NCBI GenBank assembly: GCA_019751875.1
Contig: JAIEMV010000002.1
Location: forward strand, 496,001-560,000
DNA: 64,000 nt
DNA from: Hyphomicrobium sp.
GTDB taxonomy: Bacteria; Pseudomonadota; Alphaproteobacteria; Rhizobiales; Hyphomicrobiaceae
Reading direction: 5' to 3'
Position 1 is the first letter of the stretch. Each line of letters starts with the position of its first letter. The notes under the pieces are model-generated. The model was not told the origin of the DNA and searched no databases. It saw only the letters and a program-made list of their open reading frames with translations. Made by a program: the position numbers and the translations under genes. This document shows, in pieces, positions 36,786 through 46,893 of this stretch.

Positions 36786-37742
36786 ATGGCTCATGCCAAC
36801 AACCATGACTATCACTTGCTCGATCCAAGCCCATGGCCGATCCTCGCGTCGCTCTCGGCATTCGTCACCGCGATCGGGACCATCATCTGGATGCGCTCGA
36901 CAGGCGGCGGGGCCGGTCTCTTCGGAGTGCAGGGTCCAGGCGTGTTCGCCGCGGGCATGCTTGGCTTGATGGCCGTAGCCTTCATGTGGTGGCGCGACGT
37001 CGTCATCGAAGCGGAAACGGGCCAGCACACGCCGGTCGTGCAAATCCATCAGCGCTACGGGATGCTGCTGTTCATCGCTTCGGAAGTGATGTTCTTCGTG
37101 GCCTGGTTCTGGGCGTACTTCGACGCTGCGCTGTTCCCGAATGGCACCTACACGCTGGAGAACGTGCAGCAGGCTATCGGCATGGTGCAGCGCAACGAGG
37201 TGTTTGGTGGTCAATGGCCGCCGGTGCCGATCGAAATGACGGAGGCGACGATCCCGGCAACGGGCGCGGCAGCGGAGGGCAACTTCAAGCATACCTTCGA
37301 TCCGTGGGGTCTGCCGCTCGTCAACACGCTCATCCTGCTGCTCTCGGGCTGCACGGTGACGTGGGCGCATCACGCTCTCCTGGAGAACAAGCGCGGCCAA
37401 CTCATCGCCGGCCTCGCCGTGACGGTCGCATTGGGCGCGCTGTTCACCGTGCTCCAGTACATCGAATATGGTCACGCCGCATTCACGTTCGCCGGCCACA
37501 CATACGGGTCGACGTTCTTCATGGCGACTGGCTTTCATGGTGCACATGTCATCATCGGCACGATTTTCCTGCTGGTCTGCCTGCTGCGCGCGATGAAGGG
37601 CCACTTCACGCCCAAGCAGCACTTCGGGTTCGAGGCAGCGGCCTGGTACTGGCACTTCGTCGACGTGGTCTGGCTGTTCCTGTTCGCCTGCATCTACGTG
37701 TGGGGCGCGGGCGAGATCGCCGCGACGGCCGCCGGCCACTGA
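36786..37742 (+). CDS. coxC: Cytochrome c oxidase subunit III
   Basis: 318 residues with seven TM helices. The start ATG at 36786 gives the usual N-terminus [20 protein letters not shown]. Family blocks include [60 protein letters not shown] and [20 protein letters not shown]; the conserved Glu in the second TM region is kept (ASEVMF). It stabilises subunit I and its proton uptake. Confidence 0.96.
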   Translation: MAHANNHDYHLLDPSPWPILASLSAFVTAIGTIIWMRSTGGGAGLFGVQGPGVFAAGMLGLMAVAFMWWRDVVIEAETGQHTPVVQIHQRYGMLLFIASEVMFFVAWFWAYFDAALFPNGTYTLENVQQAIGMVQRNEVFGGQWPPVPIEMTEATIPATGAAAEGNFKHTFDPWGLPLVNTLILLLSGCTVTWAHHALLENKRGQLIAGLAVTVALGALFTVLQYIEYGHAAFTFAGHTYGSTFFMATGFHGAHVIIGTIFLLVCLLRAMKGHFTPKQHFGFEAAAWYWHFVDVVWLFLFACIYVWGAGEIAATAAGH

Positions 37743-37821
37743 CGGCAGCGGACTTCAGGTTGTGATACTGTTGAGGGCGGCTCGTCAGGGCCGCCCTCAG
37801 CGCTTGAGGAATTGGACGACC

Positions 37822-38187
37822 ATGCCGGAAACAAAATCATCGGTGATGCGCAGCGCGACACTGGCGCGATGTCCGCGATGCGGTCAGGGACCGCTGTTTC
37901 GTCAGGTCCTCGTGCTGCGCGAGACTTGCAGCCATTGCGGACTCGATTACGCGTTCATCGATACGGGCGACGGGCCTGCGGTGTTTGCGATTTTCATTCT
38001 TGGGTTCGTGGTGCTCGGGGCGGCGCTTTGGTTTGAGTTCACGTTCAATCCGCCGGTTTGGCAGCATGTCGTGCTTTGGGGGCTGTTGACGCCGCTCGTT
38101 GCGCTCGGGCTGTTGCGGTTTCTGAAAGCCCTGCTGATCGCGCTGCAGTACAAACACAAAGCAGAGGAAGGGCGCCTCGTCCGCTGA
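37822..38187 (+). CDS. DUF983 membrane protein
   Basis: 121 residues. A zinc-ribbon-like N-terminus (CPRCGQGPLF, then CSHCGLDY) is followed by two TM helices (VFAIFILGFVVLGAALWFEF and VVLWGLLTPLVALGLLRFLK). DUF983 genes lie between coxC and surf1 throughout the alphaproteobacteria and are probably linked to oxidase biogenesis; the role is unproven. It is 29 bases before surf1. Confidence 0.88.
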   Translation: MPETKSSVMRSATLARCPRCGQGPLFRQVLVLRETCSHCGLDYAFIDTGDGPAVFAIFILGFVVLGAALWFEFTFNPPVWQHVVLWGLLTPLVALGLLRFLKALLIALQYKHKAEEGRLVR

Positions 38188-38216
38188 GGGCCGGCGTGGA
38201 GAGGACAAAGCGGCCC

Positions 38217-38975
38217 ATGCTGGCTCGACTGCGCGAGACGAAACTTCTTGTGCCGACCGTGATGGTGGTGCTGTCGTTGCCACTTCTGATCGGGCTTGGC
38301 TTCTGGCAACTCGATCGGCTCGCGTGGAAGGAAGGCTTATTGGCGGCCATCGCCGAGCGCGCGTCTGGGCCGGCCGTTCCCATCGATCAGGCGCTCGATG
38401 AAGCGGCCGGGCACCTCCCCGCAGGGTGGAATGACCTAGAATACAGGCACGTCTCGATGCGTGGGCGGTATCTCAACGACAAGGAAAAGTACCTGTACGC
38501 ACCCAACGCCCAACTCGGGCCGGGGTATCAAGTGTACACACCGTTCGTCATTGCACCGACGCAGGCGACGCTGATCGTCAATCGCGGGTTCGTGCCGGAG
38601 CAACTGAAGGATCCCCAGTCGCGTGCAGAGGGACAGATCGAAGGCGATACGGAGGTGACCGGGCTCATCCGGTTGCCTGCGCTTCACGCCCGTTTCGTCC
38701 CGGACAACGATCCGAAGGCGAACCTGTGGTTCTGGCGCGACTTCGAGGGGATGATTGCTGCGTCCTATCCGGCAGGATCGCGCCCGACAAAGGTCGTTCC
38801 TCTCTTTGTCGATGCCGAGGGAGCGGCGCCGGGCGGCTGGCCGAAGGGCGGGGTGACGCAGCTGAAACTGCCCAACCGGCATCTCGAATATGCATTGACG
38901 TGGTTCGGGTTGGCGGCAGCGCTCGTGGCGGTGTACGCGACCTACGCCATCGGCCGGTTGAGGCGGACCGATTAG
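38217..38975 (+). CDS. Surf1-family oxidase assembly protein
   Basis: 252 residues with the Surf1 layout: an N-terminal TM helix (VPTVMVVLSLPLLIGLGFWQ, then LDRLAWKE), a periplasmic domain (YRHVSMRGRYLNDKEKYLYA, GYQVYTPFVI, LIVNRGFVP, LWFWRDFEGM) and a C-terminal TM helix (LEYALTWFGLAAALVAVYAT). It helps insert heme A into subunit I. It closes the oxidase part of the operon; thrC starts about 140 bases further on. Confidence 0.93.
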   Translation: MLARLRETKLLVPTVMVVLSLPLLIGLGFWQLDRLAWKEGLLAAIAERASGPAVPIDQALDEAAGHLPAGWNDLEYRHVSMRGRYLNDKEKYLYAPNAQLGPGYQVYTPFVIAPTQATLIVNRGFVPEQLKDPQSRAEGQIEGDTEVTGLIRLPALHARFVPDNDPKANLWFWRDFEGMIAASYPAGSRPTKVVPLFVDAEGAAPGGWPKGGVTQLKLPNRHLEYALTWFGLAAALVAVYATYAIGRLRRTD

Positions 38976-39116
38976 GTAGTACAACCGATCGCCTGCCGGA
39001 CTTGTTCGCGCCGCGCCCGGGCCTTAGGGTCGCGCATGCGATGTGCACCGCCGTGTCGTTGCGTGCACTTCCTTTCCTACTTTTCCATCCCTCGGACCGA
39101 CGAGAGTTTGACGAAC

Positions 39117-40535
39117 GTGAATTACATCTCCACCAGAGGCCGTGCGCCCGTTCTCGGCTTCGAGGACGTGCTGCTGGCCGGCCTCGCTCGCGATGGCGGG
39201 CTGTATCTTCCTGATCAGTGGCCCCAGCTCTCGCACGAGATGATTGCCTCTTTTGCCGGGCGGCCGTTCGCAGAGGTGGCGGTGGAGGTCATCCTCCCGT
39301 TCACCGGCGGAACGCTGACGCGGTCGCAGCTGCGCGCGATGGCGGACGAGGCGTATGCGAGCTTTAGGCATCCGGCGACAACTCCGCTGGTGCAGATTGA
39401 TCCGCAGACATTCGTGCTGGAACTGTTTCACGGGCCGACACTGGCCTTCAAAGACGTCGCGATGCAGTTGCTTGCGCGGCTGATGGACCATGTTTTGGCG
39501 AAGCGTGGGCAACGGGCCACCATCGTGGGCGCCACGTCGGGCGATACGGGCGGGGCGGCGATTGAGGCGTTCCGATCATCAGAACGGGTGGACGTCGTGA
39601 TCCTCTTTCCGGATGGGCGCGTTTCCGACGTTCAGCGGCGGATGATGACGACGCCGACGGAGAAGAGCGTTCACGCGGTGGCGGTGAAGGGGACGTTCGA
39701 CGACTGCCAATCGCTCGTGAAGGCGATGTTCAACGATCACGCTTTCCGCGACCGGGTGAGCCTCTCTGGCGTCAATTCGATCAACTGGGGGCGCATTGTC
39801 GCGCAGGTATCGTATTATTTCGTCGCGGCGGCGGCGCTTGGCGCGCCGCATCGTAAGGTCGCGTTCTCGGTTCCGACGGGCAACTTCGGTGACATCTTCG
39901 CGGGGCACGTCGCCCGGCGCATGGGTCTGCCGATCGAAGTGCTCGCGATCGGCTCGAATCAGAACGACATCCTGCCGCGTACATTGGAGACCGGCGTGTA
40001 TGAGATGCGCGGCGTGATGGCAACGTCGTCGCCATCGATGGACATTCAAATTTCCTCGAACTTCGAACGGTATCTGTTCGAGGCTTCAGGTGGGGATGCG
40101 GACCTCGTGGCGCTGCAAATGCAGATGCTGGCTCAAGGACGGCGGTTCGAGCTGAGCGAGGAGCAGATCACGGGGGTGCGCCGGGACTTCGTCGCGCGTG
40201 CGGCCGGCGAGGAGGAGGTTGCCGCGACAATCCGCGATACGCTGGCATCATCCACGTACATGCTCGATCCGCACACCGCGTGTGGGGTTCATGCGGCCAA
40301 GACGGCGCTTCAGGGTCGCGTGCCGGACGACACGGCGCGGGTGATCCTGGCGACCGCGCATCCGGCAAAGTTCCCGGACGCGATGGAGACGATCACGGGG
40401 ATGCGGCCGGGGCTGCCGGCGCGGCTGTCGTCTCTGCTGACTGATGCCGAGCGCTATCCCGTGCTCGGCAACGATCTGAAGGAAGTCCAAACCTACGTGG
40501 AACGGGTTTCGCGCTCGGCGGGAGCGCCCGCATGA
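39117..40535 (+). CDS. thrC: Threonine synthase
   Basis: 472 residues from a GTG start at 39117 (N-terminus VNYISTRGRAPVLGFEDVLL). It converts O-phosphohomoserine to threonine with PLP. The PLP lysine is in FHGPTLAFKDVAMQLL; the phosphate loop GATSGDTGGAAIEAF and the NSINWGRIVAQVSYY block are typical of the bacterial long form. Its last four bases overlap the protease start (ATGA), so both are cotranslated. The matching kinase gene thrB lies about 8 kb away at 48956-49927 on the other strand. Confidence 0.95.
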   Translation: MNYISTRGRAPVLGFEDVLLAGLARDGGLYLPDQWPQLSHEMIASFAGRPFAEVAVEVILPFTGGTLTRSQLRAMADEAYASFRHPATTPLVQIDPQTFVLELFHGPTLAFKDVAMQLLARLMDHVLAKRGQRATIVGATSGDTGGAAIEAFRSSERVDVVILFPDGRVSDVQRRMMTTPTEKSVHAVAVKGTFDDCQSLVKAMFNDHAFRDRVSLSGVNSINWGRIVAQVSYYFVAAAALGAPHRKVAFSVPTGNFGDIFAGHVARRMGLPIEVLAIGSNQNDILPRTLETGVYEMRGVMATSSPSMDIQISSNFERYLFEASGGDADLVALQMQMLAQGRRFELSEEQITGVRRDFVARAAGEEEVAATIRDTLASSTYMLDPHTACGVHAAKTALQGRVPDDTARVILATAHPAKFPDAMETITGMRPGLPARLSSLLTDAERYPVLGNDLKEVQTYVERVSRSAGAPA

Positions 40536-41803
40536 GCGCTGACGTTACGCGGCTCGCCAATGGTCTGATCATCGTGACCGAGTCGACGCCCCATCTGGAG
40601 ACGAGTGCGCTCGGGGTGTGGGTGGATGCCGGGGCGCGGCATGAGCGGGAGGATGAGCACGGGCTCTCGCACCTTCTCGAGCACATGGCGTTCAAAGGCA
40701 CCGCAACGCGGTCGACCCAGGACATCGCGGAGGAAATCGAGGCGGTTGGAGGGGAACTGAATGCCGCCACGGGGCTCGAGTCGACGGCCTATTTCGCGCG
40801 CGTCCTCAAGGGTGATGAAGGGGTGGCGCTGGGGATCGTCGCAGACATTCTGCAGAACTCCACGTTCGCGGATGAGGAACTCGAGAAAGAGCGCGAGGTG
40901 ATCCTGCAGGAGATCGCGGGGACGCTCGACAGCCCGGACGACATCGCATTCGATCTGGTGCACGACGCGGCCTTTCCGAACCAGCCGGCCGGCCGCACGA
41001 TCCTGGGCACGCCGAAGAGCGTCAAATCGATTTCCCGCAACAAGCTGAAGGACTTCCTAGCCGAGCGCTATCATCCGAGGGGCATGGTTCTGGCCGGGGC
41101 AGGCGCTATCCGCCACGAAGATGCCGTCCGCCACGCTGAAGCCCTATTCGGCGGGCTGTCTAACGCTGGGCCGGGGGCGGAAGAACCGGCGTCGTACACG
41201 GGCGGCGTACGGTCGAGCCCACGCAAGTTCGAACAGGCGCATCTCGTTCTGGGGTTTGAGGCGCCTTCGTATCGGGAAGACGAGTTTTTTGCCGCGCAGG
41301 TCCTGTCGGGGCTCCTGGGTGGCGGGATGTCATCGCGGTTGTTTCAGGAGGTCCGGGAGCGCCGGGGTCTATGTTACGCGATCTATTCGTCGGCGTGGGG
41401 ATTGAAGGACACCGGGCTTTTCGCCGTGCATGCGGCGACGGGCGCCGGCATGGTTGGGGAGCTGATCGACGTGGTGAGCGACGAAATCGATCGCATGGCG
41501 GATGCAGGTCCCAAGGATGCGGAAGTGGCGCGCGCCAAGGCGCAGCTCAAAGCCGGACTGATGATGAGCCTCGAATCGAGTTCGGCCCGCGCCGAGCAGA
41601 TGGCCCGGCAGATGTTGCTGCACGGTCGCGTGCTCCTGACCTCGGACATTCTTGCGGCCGTGGATCGCGTCACGGCCGCTGAAGTTACAAACGTGGCGCG
41701 GCGGCTGAGGCGCAAAGATGTGTCCGTGGCCGTTGTCGGCGCGGGCCGAAAGAGCCATGATCTTGCTACGCGCGCCGGAGAACGGCTCGCGCGTGTTGCT
41801 TGA
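40532..41803 (+). CDS. M16-family zinc protease (PepR/MPP-like)
   Basis: 423 residues. The inverted zinc motif is HLLEH at 47-51, with the third ligand Glu about 76 residues on (EEIEKEREV-like block, here EELEKEREVILQEI). The size and sequence (GLESTAYFARVLKGDEG) match the short bacterial M16 proteases close to the mitochondrial processing peptidase beta subunit. It probably degrades or trims peptides. thrC followed by this gene is a standard pair in alphaproteobacteria. Confidence 0.93.
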   Translation: MSADVTRLANGLIIVTESTPHLETSALGVWVDAGARHEREDEHGLSHLLEHMAFKGTATRSTQDIAEEIEAVGGELNAATGLESTAYFARVLKGDEGVALGIVADILQNSTFADEELEKEREVILQEIAGTLDSPDDIAFDLVHDAAFPNQPAGRTILGTPKSVKSISRNKLKDFLAERYHPRGMVLAGAGAIRHEDAVRHAEALFGGLSNAGPGAEEPASYTGGVRSSPRKFEQAHLVLGFEAPSYREDEFFAAQVLSGLLGGGMSSRLFQEVRERRGLCYAIYSSAWGLKDTGLFAVHAATGAGMVGELIDVVSDEIDRMADAGPKDAEVARAKAQLKAGLMMSLESSSARAEQMARQMLLHGRVLLTSDILAAVDRVTAAEVTNVARRLRRKDVSVAVVGAGRKSHDLATRAGERLARVA

Positions 41804-41825
41804 GGATCGGCAGGACACGCAACCC

Positions 41826-42422
41826 ATGGCCTTCCTGAGATCGAGCCTCGTGTCAGATGTTCCGACCGCCGTTCGCGGCGAGCGGGTGCTGTTGCGAGTG
41901 CCGCAGGTTTCGGACTATGGCCCGTGGGCGGAGCTTCGGGCGGAAAGCCGTGCGCATCTCCAGCCATGGGAGCCGACCTGGCCGCGGGACGATCTTACAA
42001 AGCCGGCGTTCAAGCGGCGGGTCCGCCATTATCAACGCGAGGCGCGGGCGGATCAGGGTTATGCCTTTCTGGTGTTCGACGCGGCAGACGAGCGGCTCGT
42101 CGGCGGGATCGCGCTGACGAACGTGCAGCGCGGGGTCACGCAGTCTGCGTCGGTCGGATACTGGCTCGGCCGGTCAGAGTTGCGGCGCGGGTACATGGCG
42201 GACGCCGTGCATGCGACGATCGGATTTGCTTTCGACGTGCTGCGGCTACACCGACTCGAGGCGGCGACACAGCCGGCGAATATCGCTTCCATACGCGTCC
42301 TGGAACGCAACGGGTTCGTGCATGAAGGGTTTGCGCGAGATTATCTGCGGATTGACGGCGTGTGGCGCGACCACCTGCTGTTCGGACTGGTGGCACCCGT
42401 CGACGCGGGAGGTCGTGCGTGA
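41826..42422 (+). CDS. RimJ-like GNAT acetyltransferase
   Basis: 198 residues. It carries the RimJ/RimL pattern: GERVLLRVPQVSDYGPWAEL at the start, SVGYWLGRSELRRGYMADAV (acetyl-CoA loop with R-R-G-Y-M), and RLEAATQPANIASIRVLERN, GFVHEGFARDYLRIDG. Members acetylate the N-termini of ribosomal proteins or other substrates; this target is unknown. The ATG at 41826 begins 23 bases after the protease. The last four bases overlap the next gene (GTGA). Confidence 0.9.
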   Translation: MAFLRSSLVSDVPTAVRGERVLLRVPQVSDYGPWAELRAESRAHLQPWEPTWPRDDLTKPAFKRRVRHYQREARADQGYAFLVFDAADERLVGGIALTNVQRGVTQSASVGYWLGRSELRRGYMADAVHATIGFAFDVLRLHRLEAATQPANIASIRVLERNGFVHEGFARDYLRIDGVWRDHLLFGLVAPVDAGGRA

Positions 42423-45400
42423 CGTTCATCTCACGCCTTCTCGCAATAGTGTCGGTTCTGGTCGGGATCGCGGCATCGAGCCAGCGTGCCCATGCGCTGG
42501 AGGCGATTACGCTGACGCCCGATCAAGGGCGGATCGAGATCACCACGCGCGGGGAATTGTACGAGGGACGCGGCGACAGTCTGCAAATCGAGACGGCCGC
42601 CAATGCCGACGGGACGACGGGCAGGCTCTCGGTGCGGGCGGTGACACCCGGCACCAACCCCAGCTGGATGGTTTTTGCGCTCCACAACCCTACCGAAGTT
42701 GCGGTGGAGCGGTGGATTTCTGCGGACCGGTACACGATCATCGGATCGGGCGTGGTATGGCCGGACCTCGACGCGCGCCGCATCGAGGCTTTGACGCCAT
42801 CCATCGGGTTCGTGCCTGAACGCATCGACAGCGATCGAGCGGACCTTTTTCGCATCACGCTGGAGCCGGGGCAGACGATCACGTATGTGGCGGAGCTTTC
42901 GTCGGAGAGATTCGCGCGCATTTTCGTTTGGAAGCCGCTCGACTACGAATTGAAAGTGCGCGAACGGCAGCTCTTTAATGGGGTGATGCTCGGCCTGACC
43001 GGCCTCCTGGCCATCTTTCTGACAGCCATCTTCGCCGCCAACCACAAGGTGATCTTCCCGGCGGCGGCATTGGTGGCGTGGTGCGTGCTCGGCTACCTGT
43101 GTGTGGACTTCGGCTTCTTTCATAAGCTTTTCCAGCTGAAAGCCGAGAACAACGCGGTCTACCGCGCGGCGACGGAAGCGTCGATGGCGGCGAGCCTCGT
43201 TCTGTTCCTCTATTTCTTCCTCCGCATTCCGCTGTGGCATGGGCTCGCGCGGATGCTGTTCAGCGTGTGGATTGTGGCGCAACTGGCGCTCGTGGCCGTG
43301 GCGGTGATCGATCCGCGACTGGCTTCCACCTTCGCGCGGCTGTCTTTCGGGGTGCTGGCCGGCGCGGGGATGATGGTGACGCTGTTTCTCGCGCTGCGTG
43401 GCCAGGACAGAGCCTTGGCGCTGATTCCGACGTGGCTATTGTTCGTCGTATGGTGTTTTGGGACGGCGGTGACGCTGACGGGGCAGCTGGCTGGCGACAT
43501 GGTCGTTTCGGGGCTCGTAGCCGGTCTCGTGCTGATCGTGCTGCTGATCGGTTTCACCGTGACGCAATTCGCGTTCAAGTCGCTCGAGCCACTTTATGGG
43601 ACGTCGCCGACGGAATTGCAGTTGCGGTCGGTGGCCGTCGAGGCGGCCGGTGCGGGCGTCTGGGAGTGGAGCGCGCGGCGCGACGAGGTGAAGGTCAGCG
43701 GCGCCGTGGAAGCCGCGCTTGGGCTTAATCCAGGTGAGCTCAACACCAAGGTCGACGATTTCTGCCGGCATATTCATCCGGCGGATCGGGAGCGTTTTAG
43801 GCTGTCGCTCGTTTCGAATGAAGAGCGCAACGACGGACAGATGCGCTGCGTGTTCCGGCTCAGGCATGCAGACAATTCATACCGCTGGTTTGAAGTCGAG
43901 GCCTCTTCGATCCCGAGCCAGGATGGGCGGACGGTGAAGAGCGTCGGCCTATTGCGAGACGTGACGGATATGAAGCGGGCGCAAGAGCATCTAATGACGG
44001 ACGCGGTGAAGTGCTCGCTGACCGGCCTTCCGAACAAGCAGCTCTTGGAGGACCGGCTTGCAATCGCAATTCAGCGGGCGCGTACAGAGCCCAATATTCG
44101 GCCGACGGTGCTGTTTGTCGATGTCGACAAATTCAAAACGGTGAATGCCTCTTACGGCGTCGTGGTCGGGGACAGTCTGCTGCTGACGATCGCGCGGAGA
44201 ATTCAACGTCACCTCGAACCCGAAGATACATTGGCGCGGGCCAGTGGCGATCGCTTCGCCATTCTCCTGCTGAAGGAACGGCCGGCGCAGGAACTCGCCG
44301 GGCTTGCCGAGCGCGTGCGCAGAAGCTTGCGCTCGCCGATCAAGCTGGCGGGGCAAGAGATCGTGCTCACGGGGTCGGTCGGTATTGCGATCTTCGACGG
44401 TCATCAAGCGGACGATCGGGAACTGTTACGCGAGGCGGAAACCGCAATGTACCGCGCCAAGCGCGGAGGCGCGGACCGCATCGAGATTTTCCGGCCGGAA
44501 ATGCGCGAGCAGATGGACGAACGTGCGGTAGTCGATGCGGAAATCCGCAAGGCGGTTGAGAAGAACCAGCTTACGCTTCTCTATCAGCCGATCGTCTATA
44601 TGCCGATGGAGGAGCTGGCCGGGTTCGAAGCCATGGTGCGCTGGAATCACCCGAAGCACGGCCTCATCAATCCGTTTGGATATCTTGAGAGTGAAGCGTC
44701 GGCGGATCTCCTGGTGCGGACAGTTCAGGTGGCGTTGGCCCAAGCTCTGAAGGACTGTGTGCAGTGGCAGAAGGAACTGCCGCGCGTGGACAACGCACTT
44801 TTCGTGAACTTCAATTTGCCGCCCGTGGTGAAGATCGACCAAAACGTGGCGCAGGATATCCGACAGACGCTGTCGCGGCACCCGGTCGCCAAGGGATCGC
44901 TGAAGCTCGGCGTGCCCGAGGCAATGGTGATGAACAATCCCGAGCATTCGGGTGAGACGCTAGAGTGGCTGCGCAGCGCCGGGGCGGAACTCGTGCTCGA
45001 CGACTTCTGTGTCGGGTACTCGTCGCTTATTTACCTCGGGCGTCTGCCGTTCGACTGCGTGCGCATCGACCGGGCACTTCTCGACGGCAACAACGGCTCG
45101 GATGCGACCGCCAGCGGTATGCTGAGGGCGGTGACAGCGATGACACACGAACTGGGCCGCAAGGTCATCGTGCAGGGCGTGGAGACAGACGAGGATGTCG
45201 GATATCTGCGGTCGATCGAATGCGAGTACGGCCAAGGGTTCTATTACGGAGATCCGATTAGCGAACGCGATGTTGTGCAGCTCCTGAAGCTCGTACGAAA
45301 GTCGGAGCGTCGCATTCAACCGCGCGGGCTATTCCGCGCCGCCGTTCGCAAGAAGGTTCGGGACGAGGCTGCGCAGGCGGCGGATGCGAGTGCCGATGCC

Positions 45401-46162
45401 GCCGTTACTGTATCGCAAGAGCGCGAAGCCGTGCCGGCTATGGCCGCCGCGTTGGCAGGCGCCATAGGCGCACAGCCGCCACCTATGCCGGCTCAGGGCC
45501 GCGCTCAAGATCCCGTTACTGAGCCGCTCCGTCGGCCGGTATCGGCTAAGGCCCATGTACGCCCGCGGGGGCCAATGCCTGCCGCCGCGTCACCGCCTCC
45601 GCCAAATCCCGGCTCCGCCCCTCAATTCGCTTCCGGAGCCGAACCAGCGCCGCAGCCAGTCTTCAATGCGCAGCCGCCATTTGTTGCGCCGATCGCGCCG
45701 CAGACGGTTCCACCATCTCCCGTGCAGGCTCTCCCGCCGCAGCCGACCGCGTCGCCAGCGATGACCGCGCCGGCGGGGCCGGACACTTATCCGTCGCCGC
45801 CGTTCCATAGTGCTGCCAATGGAGAGGGAGGCCAGCCGCTGTCCGGTTTGATGCCGCCGCTGCCATTCCCCAACGAGGCTGTTGCACCGCAGGCCGCGCC
45901 GGGCGGGCCTGTGGCTGCGCCACCGCCGGTTCATTTGTCCCCGGCCCTCGCCACGACGGGGCCGTCTGCTCCGTCGGCACCACCACAGCCTCGCCCTGTC
46001 GAGGCCGCTCCGCAGTCCGCGCCCAGATCGGCAACGCCCGCGCGTCCGCTGCCCAATTACGACAAACTGCCGCCCAATATCGCAGCAAGTTTGCAGCGCC
46101 TCGCGGGCGTTGCCCCACCACCGGCATCAGCGAACAAGCCGGACTCTGATGCCGCGGAATGA
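42419..46162 (+). CDS. Membrane PAS-GGDEF-EAL protein with degenerate active sites
   Basis: 1247 residues from GTG at 42419, overlapping the previous stop. Order: signal peptide (1-27), periplasmic sensor region (28-180), about seven TM helices (185-390), PAS (about 405-525: VWEWSARRDEVKVSGAVEAA and HIHPADRERF), GGDEF (about 540-690), EAL (about 705-960), then about 280 residues rich in Pro and Ala. The GGDEF motif is SGDRF (609-613). EAL motif 1 is EAM (737-739); the Asp pair is kept in DDFCVGYSSL (861-), but the K-I-D motif is R-I-D and E-G-V-E is Q-G-V-E. Both domains probably lack catalysis, so the protein may act as a c-di-GMP or protein-binding scaffold. Confidence 0.9.
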   Translation: MTFISRLLAIVSVLVGIAASSQRAHALEAITLTPDQGRIEITTRGELYEGRGDSLQIETAANADGTTGRLSVRAVTPGTNPSWMVFALHNPTEVAVERWISADRYTIIGSGVVWPDLDARRIEALTPSIGFVPERIDSDRADLFRITLEPGQTITYVAELSSERFARIFVWKPLDYELKVRERQLFNGVMLGLTGLLAIFLTAIFAANHKVIFPAAALVAWCVLGYLCVDFGFFHKLFQLKAENNAVYRAATEASMAASLVLFLYFFLRIPLWHGLARMLFSVWIVAQLALVAVAVIDPRLASTFARLSFGVLAGAGMMVTLFLALRGQDRALALIPTWLLFVVWCFGTAVTLTGQLAGDMVVSGLVAGLVLIVLLIGFTVTQFAFKSLEPLYGTSPTELQLRSVAVEAAGAGVWEWSARRDEVKVSGAVEAALGLNPGELNTKVDDFCRHIHPADRERFRLSLVSNEERNDGQMRCVFRLRHADNSYRWFEVEASSIPSQDGRTVKSVGLLRDVTDMKRAQEHLMTDAVKCSLTGLPNKQLLEDRLAIAIQRARTEPNIRPTVLFVDVDKFKTVNASYGVVVGDSLLLTIARRIQRHLEPEDTLARASGDRFAILLLKERPAQELAGLAERVRRSLRSPIKLAGQEIVLTGSVGIAIFDGHQADDRELLREAETAMYRAKRGGADRIEIFRPEMREQMDERAVVDAEIRKAVEKNQLTLLYQPIVYMPMEELAGFEAMVRWNHPKHGLINPFGYLESEASADLLVRTVQVALAQALKDCVQWQKELPRVDNALFVNFNLPPVVKIDQNVAQDIRQTLSRHPVAKGSLKLGVPEAMVMNNPEHSGETLEWLRSAGAELVLDDFCVGYSSLIYLGRLPFDCVRIDRALLDGNNGSDATASGMLRAVTAMTHELGRKVIVQGVETDEDVGYLRSIECEYGQGFYYGDPISERDVVQLLKLVRKSERRIQPRGLFRAAVRKKVRDEAAQAADASADAAVTVSQEREAVPAMAAALAGAIGAQPPPMPAQGRAQDPVTEPLRRPVSAKAHVRPRGPMPAAASPPPPNPGSAPQFASGAEPAPQPVFNAQPPFVAPIAPQTVPPSPVQALPPQPTASPAMTAPAGPDTYPSPPFHSAANGEGGQPLSGLMPPLPFPNEAVAPQAAPGGPVAAPPPVHLSPALATTGPSAPSAPPQPRPVEAAPQSAPRSATPARPLPNYDKLPPNIAASLQRLAGVAPPPASANKPDSDAAE

Positions 46163-46185
46163 GATTTCAGTTCAGGTGGAGCGCT

Positions 46186-46800
46186 TCAGCAGTGTCCGGC
46201 TTCGGACACCAGAAACGACGGGTTGACACCGATCTTCGCCAGCGCTTTTTCGTATTTCAAATCAAGATCGGTCTCGAAGATAATTTCGGGATCGGCAGGG
46301 CAGTTGAGCCAGCCATTGGCTTGGATCTCGCTTTCGAGTTGCCCCGGGGACCAGCCGGCGTAGCCGAGCGCCAGGATCGAGCGTTGCGGGCCACGTCCGA
46401 TCGCAATCGCCTTCAATATGTCGATGGTCGCTGTGAGGCTGACACCACCTGCGATCTCCAGAGTGCTGTCGGTCGCATGATAATCGGCGGTGTGGAGGAC
46501 GAACCCGCGACCGGTTTCCACCGGACCGCCGGAGTGGACTTCGCGGTCGAGAAAGTCAGAGGCGATGGTGTCGTTGGCCCCTTTGGGAATGATTCCAAGG
46601 CGGTCGAGCAGATCAGGGAAGGTAATGTGGTCGGCGCGGTGGTTGATGATGAGGCCCATAGCGCCATCCTTCGAATGGGCGCACATGTAGATCACCGAGC
46701 GAGCAAATCGCTTGTCGGTCATGATGGGCATGGCCACCAGCAACTGCCCCTCAAGGGTCGTGCCTTGCCCCGGCGAGCGCTTGGACTTAGGCATTTTCAT
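46186..46800 (-). CDS. YqgE/AlgH-family protein
   Basis: 204 residues, the usual size. Family blocks: LEGQLLVAMPIMTDKRFARS, VIYMCAHSKDGAMGLIINHR, VHSGGPVETGRGFVLHTADY and ALGYAGWSPGQLESEIQANG, then WLNCPADPEIIF. These are conserved cytosolic proteins of unknown biochemical role, sometimes linked to alginate regulation. It converges on the GGDEF-EAL gene with only 23 bases between them and is divergent from the DsbD-like gene. The start may be either of two ATGs six bases apart. Confidence 0.92.
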   Translation of the reverse strand: MKMPKSKRSPGQGTTLEGQLLVAMPIMTDKRFARSVIYMCAHSKDGAMGLIINHRADHITFPDLLDRLGIIPKGANDTIASDFLDREVHSGGPVETGRGFVLHTADYHATDSTLEIAGGVSLTATIDILKAIAIGRGPQRSILALGYAGWSPGQLESEIQANGWLNCPADPEIIFETDLDLKYEKALAKIGVNPSFLVSEAGHC

Positions 46801-46893
46801 TTTTTCAACCTACTAGATCAGGGGCCGATCTGTGAAGGGTCTCAAATGCGCAGACTTGGTGCGCGAGGCTGATTATCCGGATGCAGTTGATAG

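Noticed and set aside
36675..37765. Long frames on both strands over subunit III
   Set aside because: Shadows of coxC caused by high GC codon bias.
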